Counted from the stretch's first letter, positions 1 through 5,984 are shown. The stretch: 7,310 nucleotides of DNA from Actinomycetes bacterium (GCA_021827225.1 JAKAXG010000206.1:1-7310); one strand, 5' to 3'. A program made the numbers and translations. Notes: a model not told the origin generated them from the letters alone.

Positions 1-1
1 G

Positions 2-1246
2 GCGAGGGCCCGCCAGGTCAGCGCCCGCGCCCGGGAGCTGGCCGGGCGCCTGGGCGACGAGGCCGCCCTGGTCCACGTCCTGTCGACCGCCATGTGGCAC
101 GCCACCACCCCCGACGTGGCCGTCGAGCAGGCCGAGCGGACCGCCGCCGTCCGCCGGCTGGCCCAGGAGAGGCTCGACTACGAGACGCTCGGCGCCGCGG
201 CCAACTTCTCGGCCACGGTCAGCTACCTGACCGGCCGCCCCGACGTGGTCCGGGAGGCGCTCGAAGACGTCCGCCGGGCCGTCGGGGTGACCGGGCAGCC
301 GTACTACCGTCACGTGTACTGCTGCCTGGCCTACGCCGAGGCCTTCCTCGAGGGGGACTTCGGCGGCGCCCGCCACTGGGCGGACGAGAGCCTCAACCAG
401 AACGACACCTTCGGTGACGAGATGGCCGAGGGTCCGAACGGGGTGCAGATGTTCATGCTGGGACGCGAGACCGGCACCCTCGAGCGCTTCCGCCCCTACC
501 TCGACGGCAGCGAGGCCTTCGCCGGCCGGTGGGTTCCCGGCCTGCTGGCCCTCTACACCGAGCTGGGGCTGGAGTCCGGGGTCCGCCGGGCGCTGCACCA
601 CCTCCTCGGCAGGCAGCTGGACGCCCGCAACCACGAGGCGCAGTGGCCCATGGAGCTGGTGTTCCTGACCGAGGCGGCGCTGGCGGTGGGCGACGTCGAC
701 GCCGTCCGGACGCTGCGCCCGCTGCTCGGCGGGTACGCGGGCATGAACCTGGTCTGCGGGACGATGATCGCGGTGTTCGGGAGCACCGAGCGCTATCTGG
801 CCCGGGTGGCGGCCTTCCTGGGCGAGCGCGACGAGGCCGACCGGTGCTTCGCCGCCGCTCTCGCCATGGACCAGCGCATGGGGTCCGCCGTCCACACTGG
901 CGAGACCCTGGCCCACCAGGCGGCCTTCGCGTCGGTCACCGGCAGGGGCCGCCTAGCCGAGCAGCTGGCCGCTCAGGCCCGCCACATCGCCGAGCCGATC
1001 GGGCACGTCCGGGTGCTGCGGCTGGTCGAGCGGGTGACCCGGCCGGGCGGACCGGACGGTCTGACCGATCGGGAGATGGAGGTGCTGCGGCTCCTCGCCC
1101 GGGGCCTGAGCAACCAGGACATCGGGGGCCGCCTGCACATCAGCGCCAACACGGCCGCCAACCACATCCGCAGCATCTTGATGAAGACCGGCGCCGCCAA
1201 CCGCACCCAGGCGGCCATGTACGCCACCCGGCACCAGATCGTTTGA
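2..1246 (+). CDS. LuxR-family transcriptional regulator, 5'-truncated by the window edge
   Basis: A transcription factor with a C-terminal LuxR/NarL-type DNA-binding domain. The frame is open from base 2, so the gene starts outside the window; the ATG at 92 is internal and should not be taken as the start. About 414 residues are visible. The last 61 residues form the HTH domain, beginning LTDREMEVLRLLARGLSNQ, with the recognition-helix region ISANTAANHIRSILMKTGA and the usual C-terminal NRTQAA segment. The preceding ~350 residues are alanine- and leucine-rich helical sequence, resembling the TPR-like middle part of large LAL-type (ATPase-LuxR) regulators. Whether an N-terminal ATPase or other sensor exists cannot be seen. 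The gene ends 150 bp before an FAD oxidoreductase on the same strand, with several palindromes between them, so it may regulate that gene (inference). The HTH call is firm; the subfamily is not. Confidence 0.9.
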   Translation, partial: ARARQVSARARELAGRLGDEAALVHVLSTAMWHATTPDVAVEQAERTAAVRRLAQERLDYETLGAAANFSATVSYLTGRPDVVREALEDVRRAVGVTGQPYYRHVYCCLAYAEAFLEGDFGGARHWADESLNQNDTFGDEMAEGPNGVQMFMLGRETGTLERFRPYLDGSEAFAGRWVPGLLALYTELGLESGVRRALHHLLGRQLDARNHEAQWPMELVFLTEAALAVGDVDAVRTLRPLLGGYAGMNLVCGTMIAVFGSTERYLARVAAFLGERDEADRCFAAALAMDQRMGSAVHTGETLAHQAAFASVTGRGRLAEQLAAQARHIAEPIGHVRVLRLVERVTRPGGPDGLTDREMEVLRLLARGLSNQDIGGRLHISANTAANHIRSILMKTGAANRTQAAMYATRHQIV

Positions 1247-1255
1247 GGGCCCGTA

Positions 1256-1326
1256 GTCAGATCTGACCATCGCTTCAGGTCCGGAAAAAGGATCAGCTCC
1301 GGTCATGACCAGTGTCATCTTTTTCC
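1256..1326. promoter_or_regulatory. Cluster of palindromes between the LuxR gene and the FAD oxidoreductase
   Basis: Three symmetric elements are seen directly. A 12-bp perfect palindrome, GTCAGATCTGAC, lies at 1256-1267, 10 bp after the LuxR stop. A 10-bp perfect palindrome, GGTCATGACC, lies at 1301-1310. An overlapping ATGAC-N4-GTCAT inverted repeat lies at 1305-1318. The second palindrome is nearly centred within 8-bp outer arms, GGAAAAAG at 1283-1290 and CTTTTTCC at 1319-1326. The motif TGACCA recurs at 1264 and 1306, 42 bp apart, which is close to four helical turns. This looks like a regulator-binding region, possibly for the adjacent LuxR protein. The outer arms could also form a hairpin ending in a short T run that acts as a terminator for the LuxR gene. 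Confidence 0.45.
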
Positions 1327-1333
1327 TTACCTT
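1305..1333 (+). promoter_or_regulatory. Candidate promoter of the FAD oxidoreductase gene
   Basis: A -35-like ATGACC (1305-1310, 4 of 6 matches to TTGACA) is followed after 17 bp by TACCTT (1328-1333, a TAnnnT -10 box). Transcription would start near 1340 and leave a leader of about 57 nt. The -35 hexamer is the right half of the palindrome at 1301-1310, so a protein bound there would directly affect polymerase. This is a pattern match only. Confidence 0.35.
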
Positions 1334-1380
1334 CGTCCTGGATCCCGGAACCCGCCCGACGGCGGTGACCGGCTCAACAA

Positions 1381-1396
1381 GGAAGGAGCATCCTCC
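1381..1396 (+). promoter_or_regulatory. Ribosome binding site of the FAD oxidoreductase, with small overlapping hairpin
   Basis: GGAAGGAG at 1381-1388 lies 8 nt before the ATG at 1397 and is the strongest Shine-Dalgarno in the window; it fixes the start. Its last four bases, GGAG (1385-1388), can pair with CTCC (1393-1396) across the loop CATC, directly before the ATG. The 4-bp stem is weak, and the upstream AAGGAAGG would remain available. Confidence 0.7.
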
Positions 1397-2776
1397 ATGA
1401 CCGACCTGGCCCCTCTGCCCCGGTTGTCGGACAAGATCAGCGGCGGTGTCGTCCTGCCCGGCGATGCCGACTACGACGACGCCCGCAGCGTCCACAACGC
1501 CATGATCGACCGCCACCCGGCGCTGATCGCCCGCTGCGCCACCGTCGCCGACGTGCAGGCGGCGCTGGACGCCGGACGGCGCTCCGGCGTCCCCGTCGCG
1601 GTGCGAGGCGGCGGCCACAACGGTCCCGGCTTCGGCACGGTGGACGGAGGCATCGTGATCGACCTGTCCCCCATGCACGCCGTGGTGGTGGACGCCTCCC
1701 GCCGGACGGCCACGGTGCAGGGCGGGGCGACGTGGCACGCCGTCGACGCCGCCACCCACGAGCACGGTCTGGCCACGCCCTCGGGCATCATCTCCTCGAC
1801 CGGGGTGGGCGGGCTCACGCTGGGCGGCGGGCACGGGTACCTGTCCCGCCGCCACGGGCTCACCATCGACAACCTCCTCGAAGCGGAGGTGGTGCTCGCC
1901 GACGGCCGGGTGGTGCGGGCCTCCGAGGACGAGCACGACGATCTCTTCTGGGCACTGCGGGGAGGCGGCGGGAACTTCGGCGTGGTCACGTCGTTCACGT
2001 TCCGCCTGCACCCGGTGCGCACCGTCGTGTGCGGGCCGACGGCCTGGCCCATCTCCGCCATGGGCGACGTTCTCAGGTGGTACCGGGACTTCCTGCCGGT
2101 CCAGGACGACGCCATGTACGGCTTCTTCGCCAGCATGACCGTCCCGCCCGTCGACACCTTCCCCGAGGCGTTCCACCTCCACAAGGCCTGCGCCGTGGTG
2201 TGGTGCTACGCGGGCGACCCGGCCGCCGCCGAGGAGGCCTTCGCCCCGGTACGGGCCATGGAGCCGGCGTTCGACGGCCTGCACGAGGCCCCGTACCCCC
2301 GCCTGCAGTCGGCGTTCGACGGGCTGTACCCCAAGGGCCTGCAGTGGTACTGGAGGGGTGGCCTGTTCCGCACCATCTCCGACGCGGCGGTCGACACCAA
2401 CGTCGGGTTCAGCGAGGAGCTGCCCACCATGCACTCCACCATGCACCTGTATCCGGTGGACGGGGCGGTCAACCGGGTGGGTCCATCCGAGACCGCCTGG
2501 GCGTATCGCGACGCCACCTTCTCGCAGGTGATCGCCGGCGTGGACCCGGACCCGGCCCGGGCCGGCGATCTCAAACGGTGGACGGTGGCCTACGCCGAAG
2601 CCCTCCAGCCCTGCACCGTCGGTGCCGCCTACGTGAACTTCATGATGGGCGACGAGGGCGAGGACCGCCTCAGGGCGACCTACGGCGACAACTACGACCG
2701 CCTGCGCCGGGTGAAGGCCGCCTACGACCCGGGGAACCTGTTGCGGGTCAACCACAACATCCCGCCGGCACCCTGA
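1397..2776 (+). CDS. FAD-binding oxidoreductase, BBE/VAO-type
   Basis: A 459-residue flavoenzyme of the vanillyl-alcohol oxidase/PCMH superfamily with a C-terminal berberine-bridge-enzyme domain. Members oxidise alcohols, sugars or alkaloid-like compounds using O2 or another acceptor; the substrate here is unknown. The FAD domain covers about residues 38-207. Its motif RGGGHNGPG (70-78) contains His74, the expected 8-alpha-histidyl FAD attachment residue. It is followed by the glycine-rich segment 130-147, the HGLTIDNLLEAEVVLADG stretch (153-170) and RGGGGNFGVVTSF (188-200). The C-terminal BBE segment lies near 410-457 and includes YDPGNLLRVNHNI. In bicovalent relatives a Cys occupies the position that is Ile132 here, so attachment is probably through His74 only. 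No signal peptide is seen, so the protein is probably cytoplasmic. The length is normal for the family, and the strong Shine-Dalgarno supports the ATG. It lies between a LuxR regulator and a Fe-S repair gene, but the latter has its own promoter. Confidence 0.93.
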   Translation: MTDLAPLPRLSDKISGGVVLPGDADYDDARSVHNAMIDRHPALIARCATVADVQAALDAGRRSGVPVAVRGGGHNGPGFGTVDGGIVIDLSPMHAVVVDASRRTATVQGGATWHAVDAATHEHGLATPSGIISSTGVGGLTLGGGHGYLSRRHGLTIDNLLEAEVVLADGRVVRASEDEHDDLFWALRGGGGNFGVVTSFTFRLHPVRTVVCGPTAWPISAMGDVLRWYRDFLPVQDDAMYGFFASMTVPPVDTFPEAFHLHKACAVVWCYAGDPAAAEEAFAPVRAMEPAFDGLHEAPYPRLQSAFDGLYPKGLQWYWRGGLFRTISDAAVDTNVGFSEELPTMHSTMHLYPVDGAVNRVGPSETAWAYRDATFSQVIAGVDPDPARAGDLKRWTVAYAEALQPCTVGAAYVNFMMGDEGEDRLRATYGDNYDRLRRVKAAYDPGNLLRVNHNIPPAP

Positions 2777-2788
2777 CCCGGACCGGGG

Positions 2789-2817
2789 TTGTGACCACGG
2801 CCGACTGGTGATACTTT
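2789..2817 (+). promoter_or_regulatory. Predicted promoter of the Fe-S repair gene
   Basis: TTGTGA (2789-2794, 4 of 6 matches to TTGACA) and TACTTT (2812-2817, TAnnnT) are separated by exactly 17 bp. An extended -10 TG at 2809-2810 precedes the -10 by one base. The -35 starts 12 bp after the stop of the upstream oxidoreductase gene. The region from 2811 to 2840 is strikingly AT-rich for this window. Transcription is predicted to start near 2824. Confidence 0.6.
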
Positions 2818-2818
2818 A

Positions 2819-2834
2819 TCTAGTAGATACTAGA
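2819..2834. promoter_or_regulatory. Inverted-repeat operator at the Fe-S repair gene's transcription start
   Basis: Perfect 7-bp arms TCTAGTA and TACTAGA are separated by GA. An overlapping TATCT-AGT-AGATA repeat lies at 2817-2829. The element starts 1 bp after the predicted -10 box and covers the predicted +1, a classic repressor position. Homologous repair genes are often controlled by NO- or redox-sensing regulators such as Rrf2-family NsrR. No such gene is in the window, and I cannot assign the binding protein. Confidence 0.5.
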
Positions 2835-2859
2835 AATAACTCTGGGAAGGACGGGCGCC

Positions 2860-3549
2860 ATGACAACCATCACCACGGATACGGGGCAGACCCTGGCGGA
2901 GCTGGTCTCCGCCAACCCGGCCCGGGCGGTCGTGCTCGACCGGATCGGCCTGGACTTCTGCTGCCACGGCAACCGCACCCTATCCGAGGCCTGTGACTCG
3001 GCCGGGCTCGACGCCGGGGAGGTCATGGCCGCCCTCGACGCAATCGCCGACGCCGTCCCTTCTGGGTGGACCGGCGGCGGCCGCAGGGAGCTGGCCGCGC
3101 ACGTGGAGTCGACCCACCACTCCTACCTGCATTCCGAGCTGGGGGCGCTGGAGGGTCTGGCCGCCAAGGTCCGCTCGGTACACGGTGACCGCCACCCGGA
3201 GCTGGCCGAGGTGGCCGCTCTGGTGGCCGAGATCGTCGCCGCCTTCCGCCCCCACCTGGCGGCCGAGGAGAACGAGGTGTTCCCCGCCATCTCCTCGCTG
3301 GCCCCGGCGACCGCCGGCGACGACCGGCTGGCGGCGCAGATCGACGGGCTGGTGGCGGAGCACGCCGCCATGGGCGCCAAGCTGGCCCACCTGCGCGACG
3401 TCACCGGCGGCTACGCCACGCCGGAGGACGGATGCGCCAGCTACCGGTCGCTGTACGAGCGGCTGGCGCACCTCGAGTCCGACACCCACCTCCACATCCA
3501 CCTGGAGAACAACGTGCTCTTCCCGGCCGCGCTGGTCGAAGCCGTGTAG
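2860..3549 (+). CDS. ric: Iron-sulfur cluster repair di-iron protein (ScdA/YtfE/RIC family)
   Basis: A cytoplasmic di-iron protein of 229 residues, the usual length of the family. Known members restore Fe-S clusters damaged by nitric oxide or peroxide. The N-terminal ScdA_N/DUF542 domain (about 11-60) has the signature LDRIGLDFCCHGNRTLSEAC, with the Cys34-Cys35 pair. The hemerythrin-like domain (about 75-227) shows the expected iron ligands: His86 or His87, His132-x3-Glu136 in PHLAAEENEVFP, His168 in EHAAMG, and His212-x3-Glu216 in HIHLENNVLFP. GGAAGGA at 2845-2851 lies 8 nt before the ATG and supports this start. The gene has its own promoter and an operator-like repeat upstream, so it probably responds to stress independently of the oxidoreductase gene. 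It converges on the MFS gene with 21 bp between stops, and no clear terminator is seen there. The symbols scdA and ytfE are used for homologues. Confidence 0.95.
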   Translation: MTTITTDTGQTLAELVSANPARAVVLDRIGLDFCCHGNRTLSEACDSAGLDAGEVMAALDAIADAVPSGWTGGGRRELAAHVESTHHSYLHSELGALEGLAAKVRSVHGDRHPELAEVAALVAEIVAAFRPHLAAEENEVFPAISSLAPATAGDDRLAAQIDGLVAEHAAMGAKLAHLRDVTGGYATPEDGCASYRSLYERLAHLESDTHLHIHLENNVLFPAALVEAV

Positions 3550-3570
3550 CCCCCGGCCCGGCGTCCCAGC

Positions 3571-4854
3571 TCAGCCGGTCCGGCCGCCCACCAGCTCGGC
3601 GGCGCGGGCGGGCCGGCCGGTGGCTTCCGGCGGCGCCGAGGCGGCGGGCAGGCGGCGCCCGGTCATGATGACCCCGGTGCAGGCCAGCGCCACGGCTGCG
3701 AGAACGCCAAGCTCCAGGTCGGTGTGCATCCACCGGCCGGCGACCGCCAGCGCCGTGGGGAGCAGGAAGCCGACGTAGGACAGGGCGTAGTAGACGCCGG
3801 TCAGGGCCGGCAGCTCTTCCGGGCGGGCGGTGCGCTGGATCTCCAGCAGCCCGGCCACCAGCGCCACCCCGTAGGAGGCGCCCAGCACCAGGGCGGCCAG
3901 GGCCCCGAACCACGGGGAGTCGAGGGCCACGCTGATGGCAGCCACGACGATGCCCCCGGTCAGGGCCACCATCGCCGCCAGGATGGCCCGGGGCCGCGAC
4001 AGGTGGTCCAGGCGGCGGCCCAGCGGCTGCACCAGCACGCCGGCTCCCAGCGTCACCACCGTGAGGGCGGTGGCGTAGATCAGGGACCAGTGGCCCATCC
4101 GGGGGGCCATGCTCTGCGGGACGATGGCGTAGGCGACCCCGGCGGCCCCGAACACCCACGGCGCCATCGGCAGTACCAGCCGGCGGAACCTCGGATGGCG
4201 GACCGACGGGGTGCGGAGCCGGTCGGCCAGGCGCACGTCCGAGCCGGCCGGGCGGGTCTCAGCGCACCAGCGGGCCACCGCGGCGAGGACGGCCACGGTG
4301 AAAGCCAGGTGCACCAGGTAGGGAACCGTCTCGGGATGGGGCGACCACTGCGCCAGGACGCCGGCCACGCCGGCTCCTATCCCGAAACCGGCGGTCAGCG
4401 ACAGGGACGCCCGCCGGGCGCCGGTGGCCTGGGAGCGGCCGCGGGCGACGGTGAGCTCGGTCACCCAGGACGTGCCCACGGCCATGCCCAGGCCGACGGC
4501 CACGCCGCAGAGCAGGCGGCCGGCGGCGAGGAAGGGCAGGGCACCCACGGCGAGGGACGTGCTGCCGAGCCCCGACGCCGTCAGACCAGCCAGCATGACC
4601 CGGCGCCGGCCGTGGCGGTCGGACAGCGGCCCGCCGACGAGGAGGGCGGGAGCCAGACCCAGGACGTAGGCGCCGAGGAGGGCGTCGACCACGGTGGCGG
4701 AGTAGCCGTTGACGGCGCGGTACATGCTGAGCAGCGGGGTGAACTGGTTACCGCCCCAGCCGCACATGAACATGGCCGCGGAGGCCACCGCCCAGGCGGC
4801 GACCGGTGCCGTGCCGGCGGGTCGGGTGGGTCGGGTCGGCCGGGTGGGTGTCAC
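3571..4854 (-). CDS. Major facilitator superfamily transporter
   Basis: A 427-residue inner-membrane secondary transporter with about 12 hydrophobic segments, the first near residues 15-37. MFS motif A is clear in the loop after the second segment, GGPLSDRHGRRRVM (74-87), and a degenerate copy, QPLGRRLDHLSRPRA (276-290), opens the second half. GRLLCGVAVGLGMAVG (112-127) fits the fourth helix. Substrate and direction cannot be read from sequence; sugar, organic-acid and drug carriers all share these motifs. The GTG start overlaps the stop of the upstream GntR gene (GTGA, 4851-4854), so the two are almost certainly cotranscribed and translationally coupled; no Shine-Dalgarno is needed or seen. 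The N-terminus carries a short Thr-Arg-Pro repeat (residues 4-12). The next Met (28) lies inside the first membrane segment, which argues against a later start. The GntR protein is its likely regulator, possibly sensing the transported compound. Confidence 0.92.
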   Translation of the reverse strand: MTPTRPTRPTRPAGTAPVAAWAVASAAMFMCGWGGNQFTPLLSMYRAVNGYSATVVDALLGAYVLGLAPALLVGGPLSDRHGRRRVMLAGLTASGLGSTSLAVGALPFLAAGRLLCGVAVGLGMAVGTSWVTELTVARGRSQATGARRASLSLTAGFGIGAGVAGVLAQWSPHPETVPYLVHLAFTVAVLAAVARWCAETRPAGSDVRLADRLRTPSVRHPRFRRLVLPMAPWVFGAAGVAYAIVPQSMAPRMGHWSLIYATALTVVTLGAGVLVQPLGRRLDHLSRPRAILAAMVALTGGIVVAAISVALDSPWFGALAALVLGASYGVALVAGLLEIQRTARPEELPALTGVYYALSYVGFLLPTALAVAGRWMHTDLELGVLAAVALACTGVIMTGRRLPAASAPPEATGRPARAAELVGGRTG

Positions 4855-5522
4855 TGGCCGAACAGGAAGCGGTGGGTGGATTCGAAGTGCCGGTGCAGCG
4901 CAATGGCGAAACCGTCGCTGTCACCGCTCTCGGCGTGGCCGAGCAGGTCCCGGTGGTCGGCCAGCAGGTCGGCGAGCCGGTGCAGGTCCGCCCCCACCGC
5001 GGTGGCCGTCATGCGGCGCTGGCGGTCACCCAGCGCGGCGTAGAAGCGCGAGGCGAGGGCGTTGCCGGCGGCGTCGACCACGGCCCGGTGGAAGCGCTGG
5101 TCGGACGCGGCGAACCCCGGCAGGTCGAAGGTGGCGGCGTGGGACGCCTGCTCCCGCAGCTCGGTCCTCGCCGCCTCCAGCAGCGACGCCCGCTCGGTGC
5201 GCCGGGCCAGGCGCCGGACGGCGGACACCTCCAGCGCCTCGCGGACCTCCAGGACGTCGAGGGCGTCGCTGAAGGTCATGGGCGTGACCACCGCCCCCCG
5301 GCGGGGCATGAGCGACAGCAGACCCTCCGCCTCCAGCCGGACGAAGGCCTCCCGGGCGGGGGTGCGGCTGACGTGCAGCTGGCGGGCCACGTCGTTCTCG
5401 CTGAGCAGGGTGCCGCCGGTCAGCTGGCCGGAGAGGATCTGCTCCTTGGTGGTGTCGTACACGAGCTGGGCCGACGGCTGACGGTCGGACGGCTGACGGG
5501 CGGACGGCTGACGGGCGGGCAC
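4851..5522 (-). CDS. GntR-family transcriptional regulator, FCD subfamily
   Basis: A DNA-binding regulator of 223 residues from the chosen GTG. The winged HTH covers about 18-83 (LVYDTTKEQILSGQL, then SENDVARQLHVSRTPAREAF, then the wing PRRGAVV). The FCD ligand-binding domain covers about 90-215, with the expected metal ligands Asp141-x3-His145, His190 and His212. Such proteins usually bind carboxylates with a metal ion and repress neighbouring catabolic or transport genes. An alternative ATG at 5573 would add 17 residues encoded by the 46-bp palindrome. I prefer GTG 5522 because the palindrome looks like operator DNA and because a TAnnnT box at 5535-5530 lies 7 nt upstream, as in leaderless actinobacterial messages. 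Neither start has a good Shine-Dalgarno. Residues 4-18 contain a repeated RQPS-A/D unit. The gene overlaps the MFS gene by 4 bp and is divergent from the metallopeptidase gene. Family assignment is firm; the exact start is not. Confidence 0.93.
   Translation of the reverse strand: MPARQPSARQPSDRQPSAQLVYDTTKEQILSGQLTGGTLLSENDVARQLHVSRTPAREAFVRLEAEGLLSLMPRRGAVVTPMTFSDALDVLEVREALEVSAVRRLARRTERASLLEAARTELREQASHAATFDLPGFAASDQRFHRAVVDAAGNALASRFYAALGDRQRRMTATAVGADLHRLADLLADHRDLLGHAESGDSDGFAIALHRHFESTHRFLFGQ
5476..5520. repeat. Three tandem 15-bp repeats at the start of the GntR gene
   Basis: Three head-to-tail copies lie at 5476-5490, 5491-5505 and 5506-5520, with consensus GGCTGACGGGCGGAC. The second copy differs from the first by one base and from the third by one base. 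Because 15 is divisible by three, the array encodes a five-residue repeat (RQPSA, RQPSD) between the GTG start and the winged HTH and does not disturb the frame. Such arrays can change copy number by slippage. Confidence 0.85.
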
Positions 5523-5529
5523 GGCGGCC

Positions 5530-5535
5530 AGGGTA
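5530..5535 (-). promoter_or_regulatory. Candidate -10 box for the GntR-MFS unit
   Basis: Read on the - strand this is TACCCT, a TAnnnT hexamer, ending 7 nt before GTG 5522. It overlaps the outer edge of the 46-bp palindrome by 2 bp. No good -35 is found at 17-18 bp; the best TTGCAT has a 20-bp spacer and lies in the palindrome centre. If real, transcription begins at or next to the GTG and the message is leaderless. Confidence 0.35.
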
Positions 5536-5579
5536 GCCCATGCACACAAGCTTGCATGCAAGCTTGTGTGCATGGGCTA
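5534..5579. promoter_or_regulatory. Perfect 46-bp palindrome, probable GntR operator
   Basis: Base-by-base pairing about the centre 5556/5557 gives 23 matched pairs with no loop and no mismatch; the next pair outward (5533/5580, G and G) fails. The core is AT-richer than the surroundings. It divides into three abutting 12-bp units: CATGCACACAAG (5539-5550), CTTGCATGCAAG (5551-5562, itself palindromic) and CTTGTGTGCATG (5563-5574). The outer two are reverse complements of each other and match the central unit at 9 of 12 positions. FCD-type GntR proteins bind short palindromes next to their own genes, so an operator bound by more than one dimer is the likely role (inference). A cruciform or a transcribed hairpin is also possible. 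Confidence 0.75.
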
Positions 5580-5618
5580 GGCGGGCAGGCCCCGGGGTAC
5601 GGTGGCCGGGGAGGCAGC

Positions 5619-5984
5619 GTGGAGGTCGAGCCGTCGAGATTCCGGCAGTTGGTGGCGGATGCGCTGGACAGCATCCCGGAGGACCTGGGCCGGATGATGG
5701 ACAACGTGGCCGTCTTCGTCGAGGACTGGCCCACTGCCGAGCAGCTCGGCGGCCACCGGGGGACCCTCCTCGGGCTCTACGAGGGAGTGGACCTGACCCG
5801 GCGGTCGCCACTCTCCTACGGGGCGGTGATGCCGGATCGCATAACCATCTTCCGGGGCCCCATCGCCGCCCGCGCCCGGTCCGAGGAGGAGCTGCTCGAC
5901 ATGGTCACCACCACGATCGTCCACGAGGTGGCCCACCACTTCGGCATATCCGACGCCCGCTTGACGGAGCTGGGATGGGCCTGA
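5619..5984 (+). CDS. Small HExxH metallopeptidase family protein (PF06262, zincin-like)
   Basis: A protein of 121 residues, the usual size of this mostly actinobacterial family of zincin-like putative zinc peptidases. The zinc-binding motif HEVAHHFGISD (102-112) gives His102, Glu103 and His106, with a possible third ligand at Asp112. The family-typical N-terminal part (FRQLVADALDSIPEDLGRMMDNVAVFVED), LLGLYEGVDLT (50-60), MPDRITIFRGPI (71-82) and the C-terminal ARLTELGW are all present. There is no signal peptide, so it is probably cytoplasmic; substrates of the family are not established. The GTG at 5619 is chosen because GGAGG (5610-5614) lies 4 nt before it and the protein then begins at the family's conserved N-terminus; in-frame codons upstream run into the palindrome. 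It is divergent from the GntR gene, with the 46-bp palindrome ending 39 bp before its start, and converges on the gene ending at 6026. I see no convincing promoter of its own. Confidence 0.88.
   Translation: MEVEPSRFRQLVADALDSIPEDLGRMMDNVAVFVEDWPTAEQLGGHRGTLLGLYEGVDLTRRSPLSYGAVMPDRITIFRGPIAARARSEEELLDMVTTTIVHEVAHHFGISDARLTELGWA

Noticed and set aside
953..2755. A 600-codon open frame on the - strand opposite the LuxR end and the FAD oxidoreductase
   Set aside because: It is antisense to two clear genes, and its product is rich in Gly, Val, His and Arg with no domain. Long antisense frames are expected in DNA this GC-rich.
2777..2787. CCCGG-A-CCGGG as a terminator after the FAD oxidoreductase
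   Set aside because: A one-base loop cannot form a stable hairpin and there is no T tract.
3550..3600. GC-rich inverted repeats near the convergent Fe-S repair and MFS stops as a terminator
   Set aside because: Only short GGC/GCC pairings are present, mostly inside the MFS coding end, with no T run.
3724..5043. A 439-codon + strand frame across the MFS and GntR genes
   Set aside because: It is low-complexity Gly/Gln/His/Arg sequence, a mirror of the real - strand codons, and it crosses two well-supported genes.
5534..5579. The palindrome as a transposon end, attachment site or rho-independent terminator
   Set aside because: There is no transposase, integrase, target duplication or T run nearby, and its place upstream of divergent starts fits an operator better.
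4806..5618. An N-terminal extension of the metallopeptidase frame back to 4806
   Set aside because: The family begins near the GTG at 5619, which has GGAGG just upstream; the extension runs antisense through the GntR gene.
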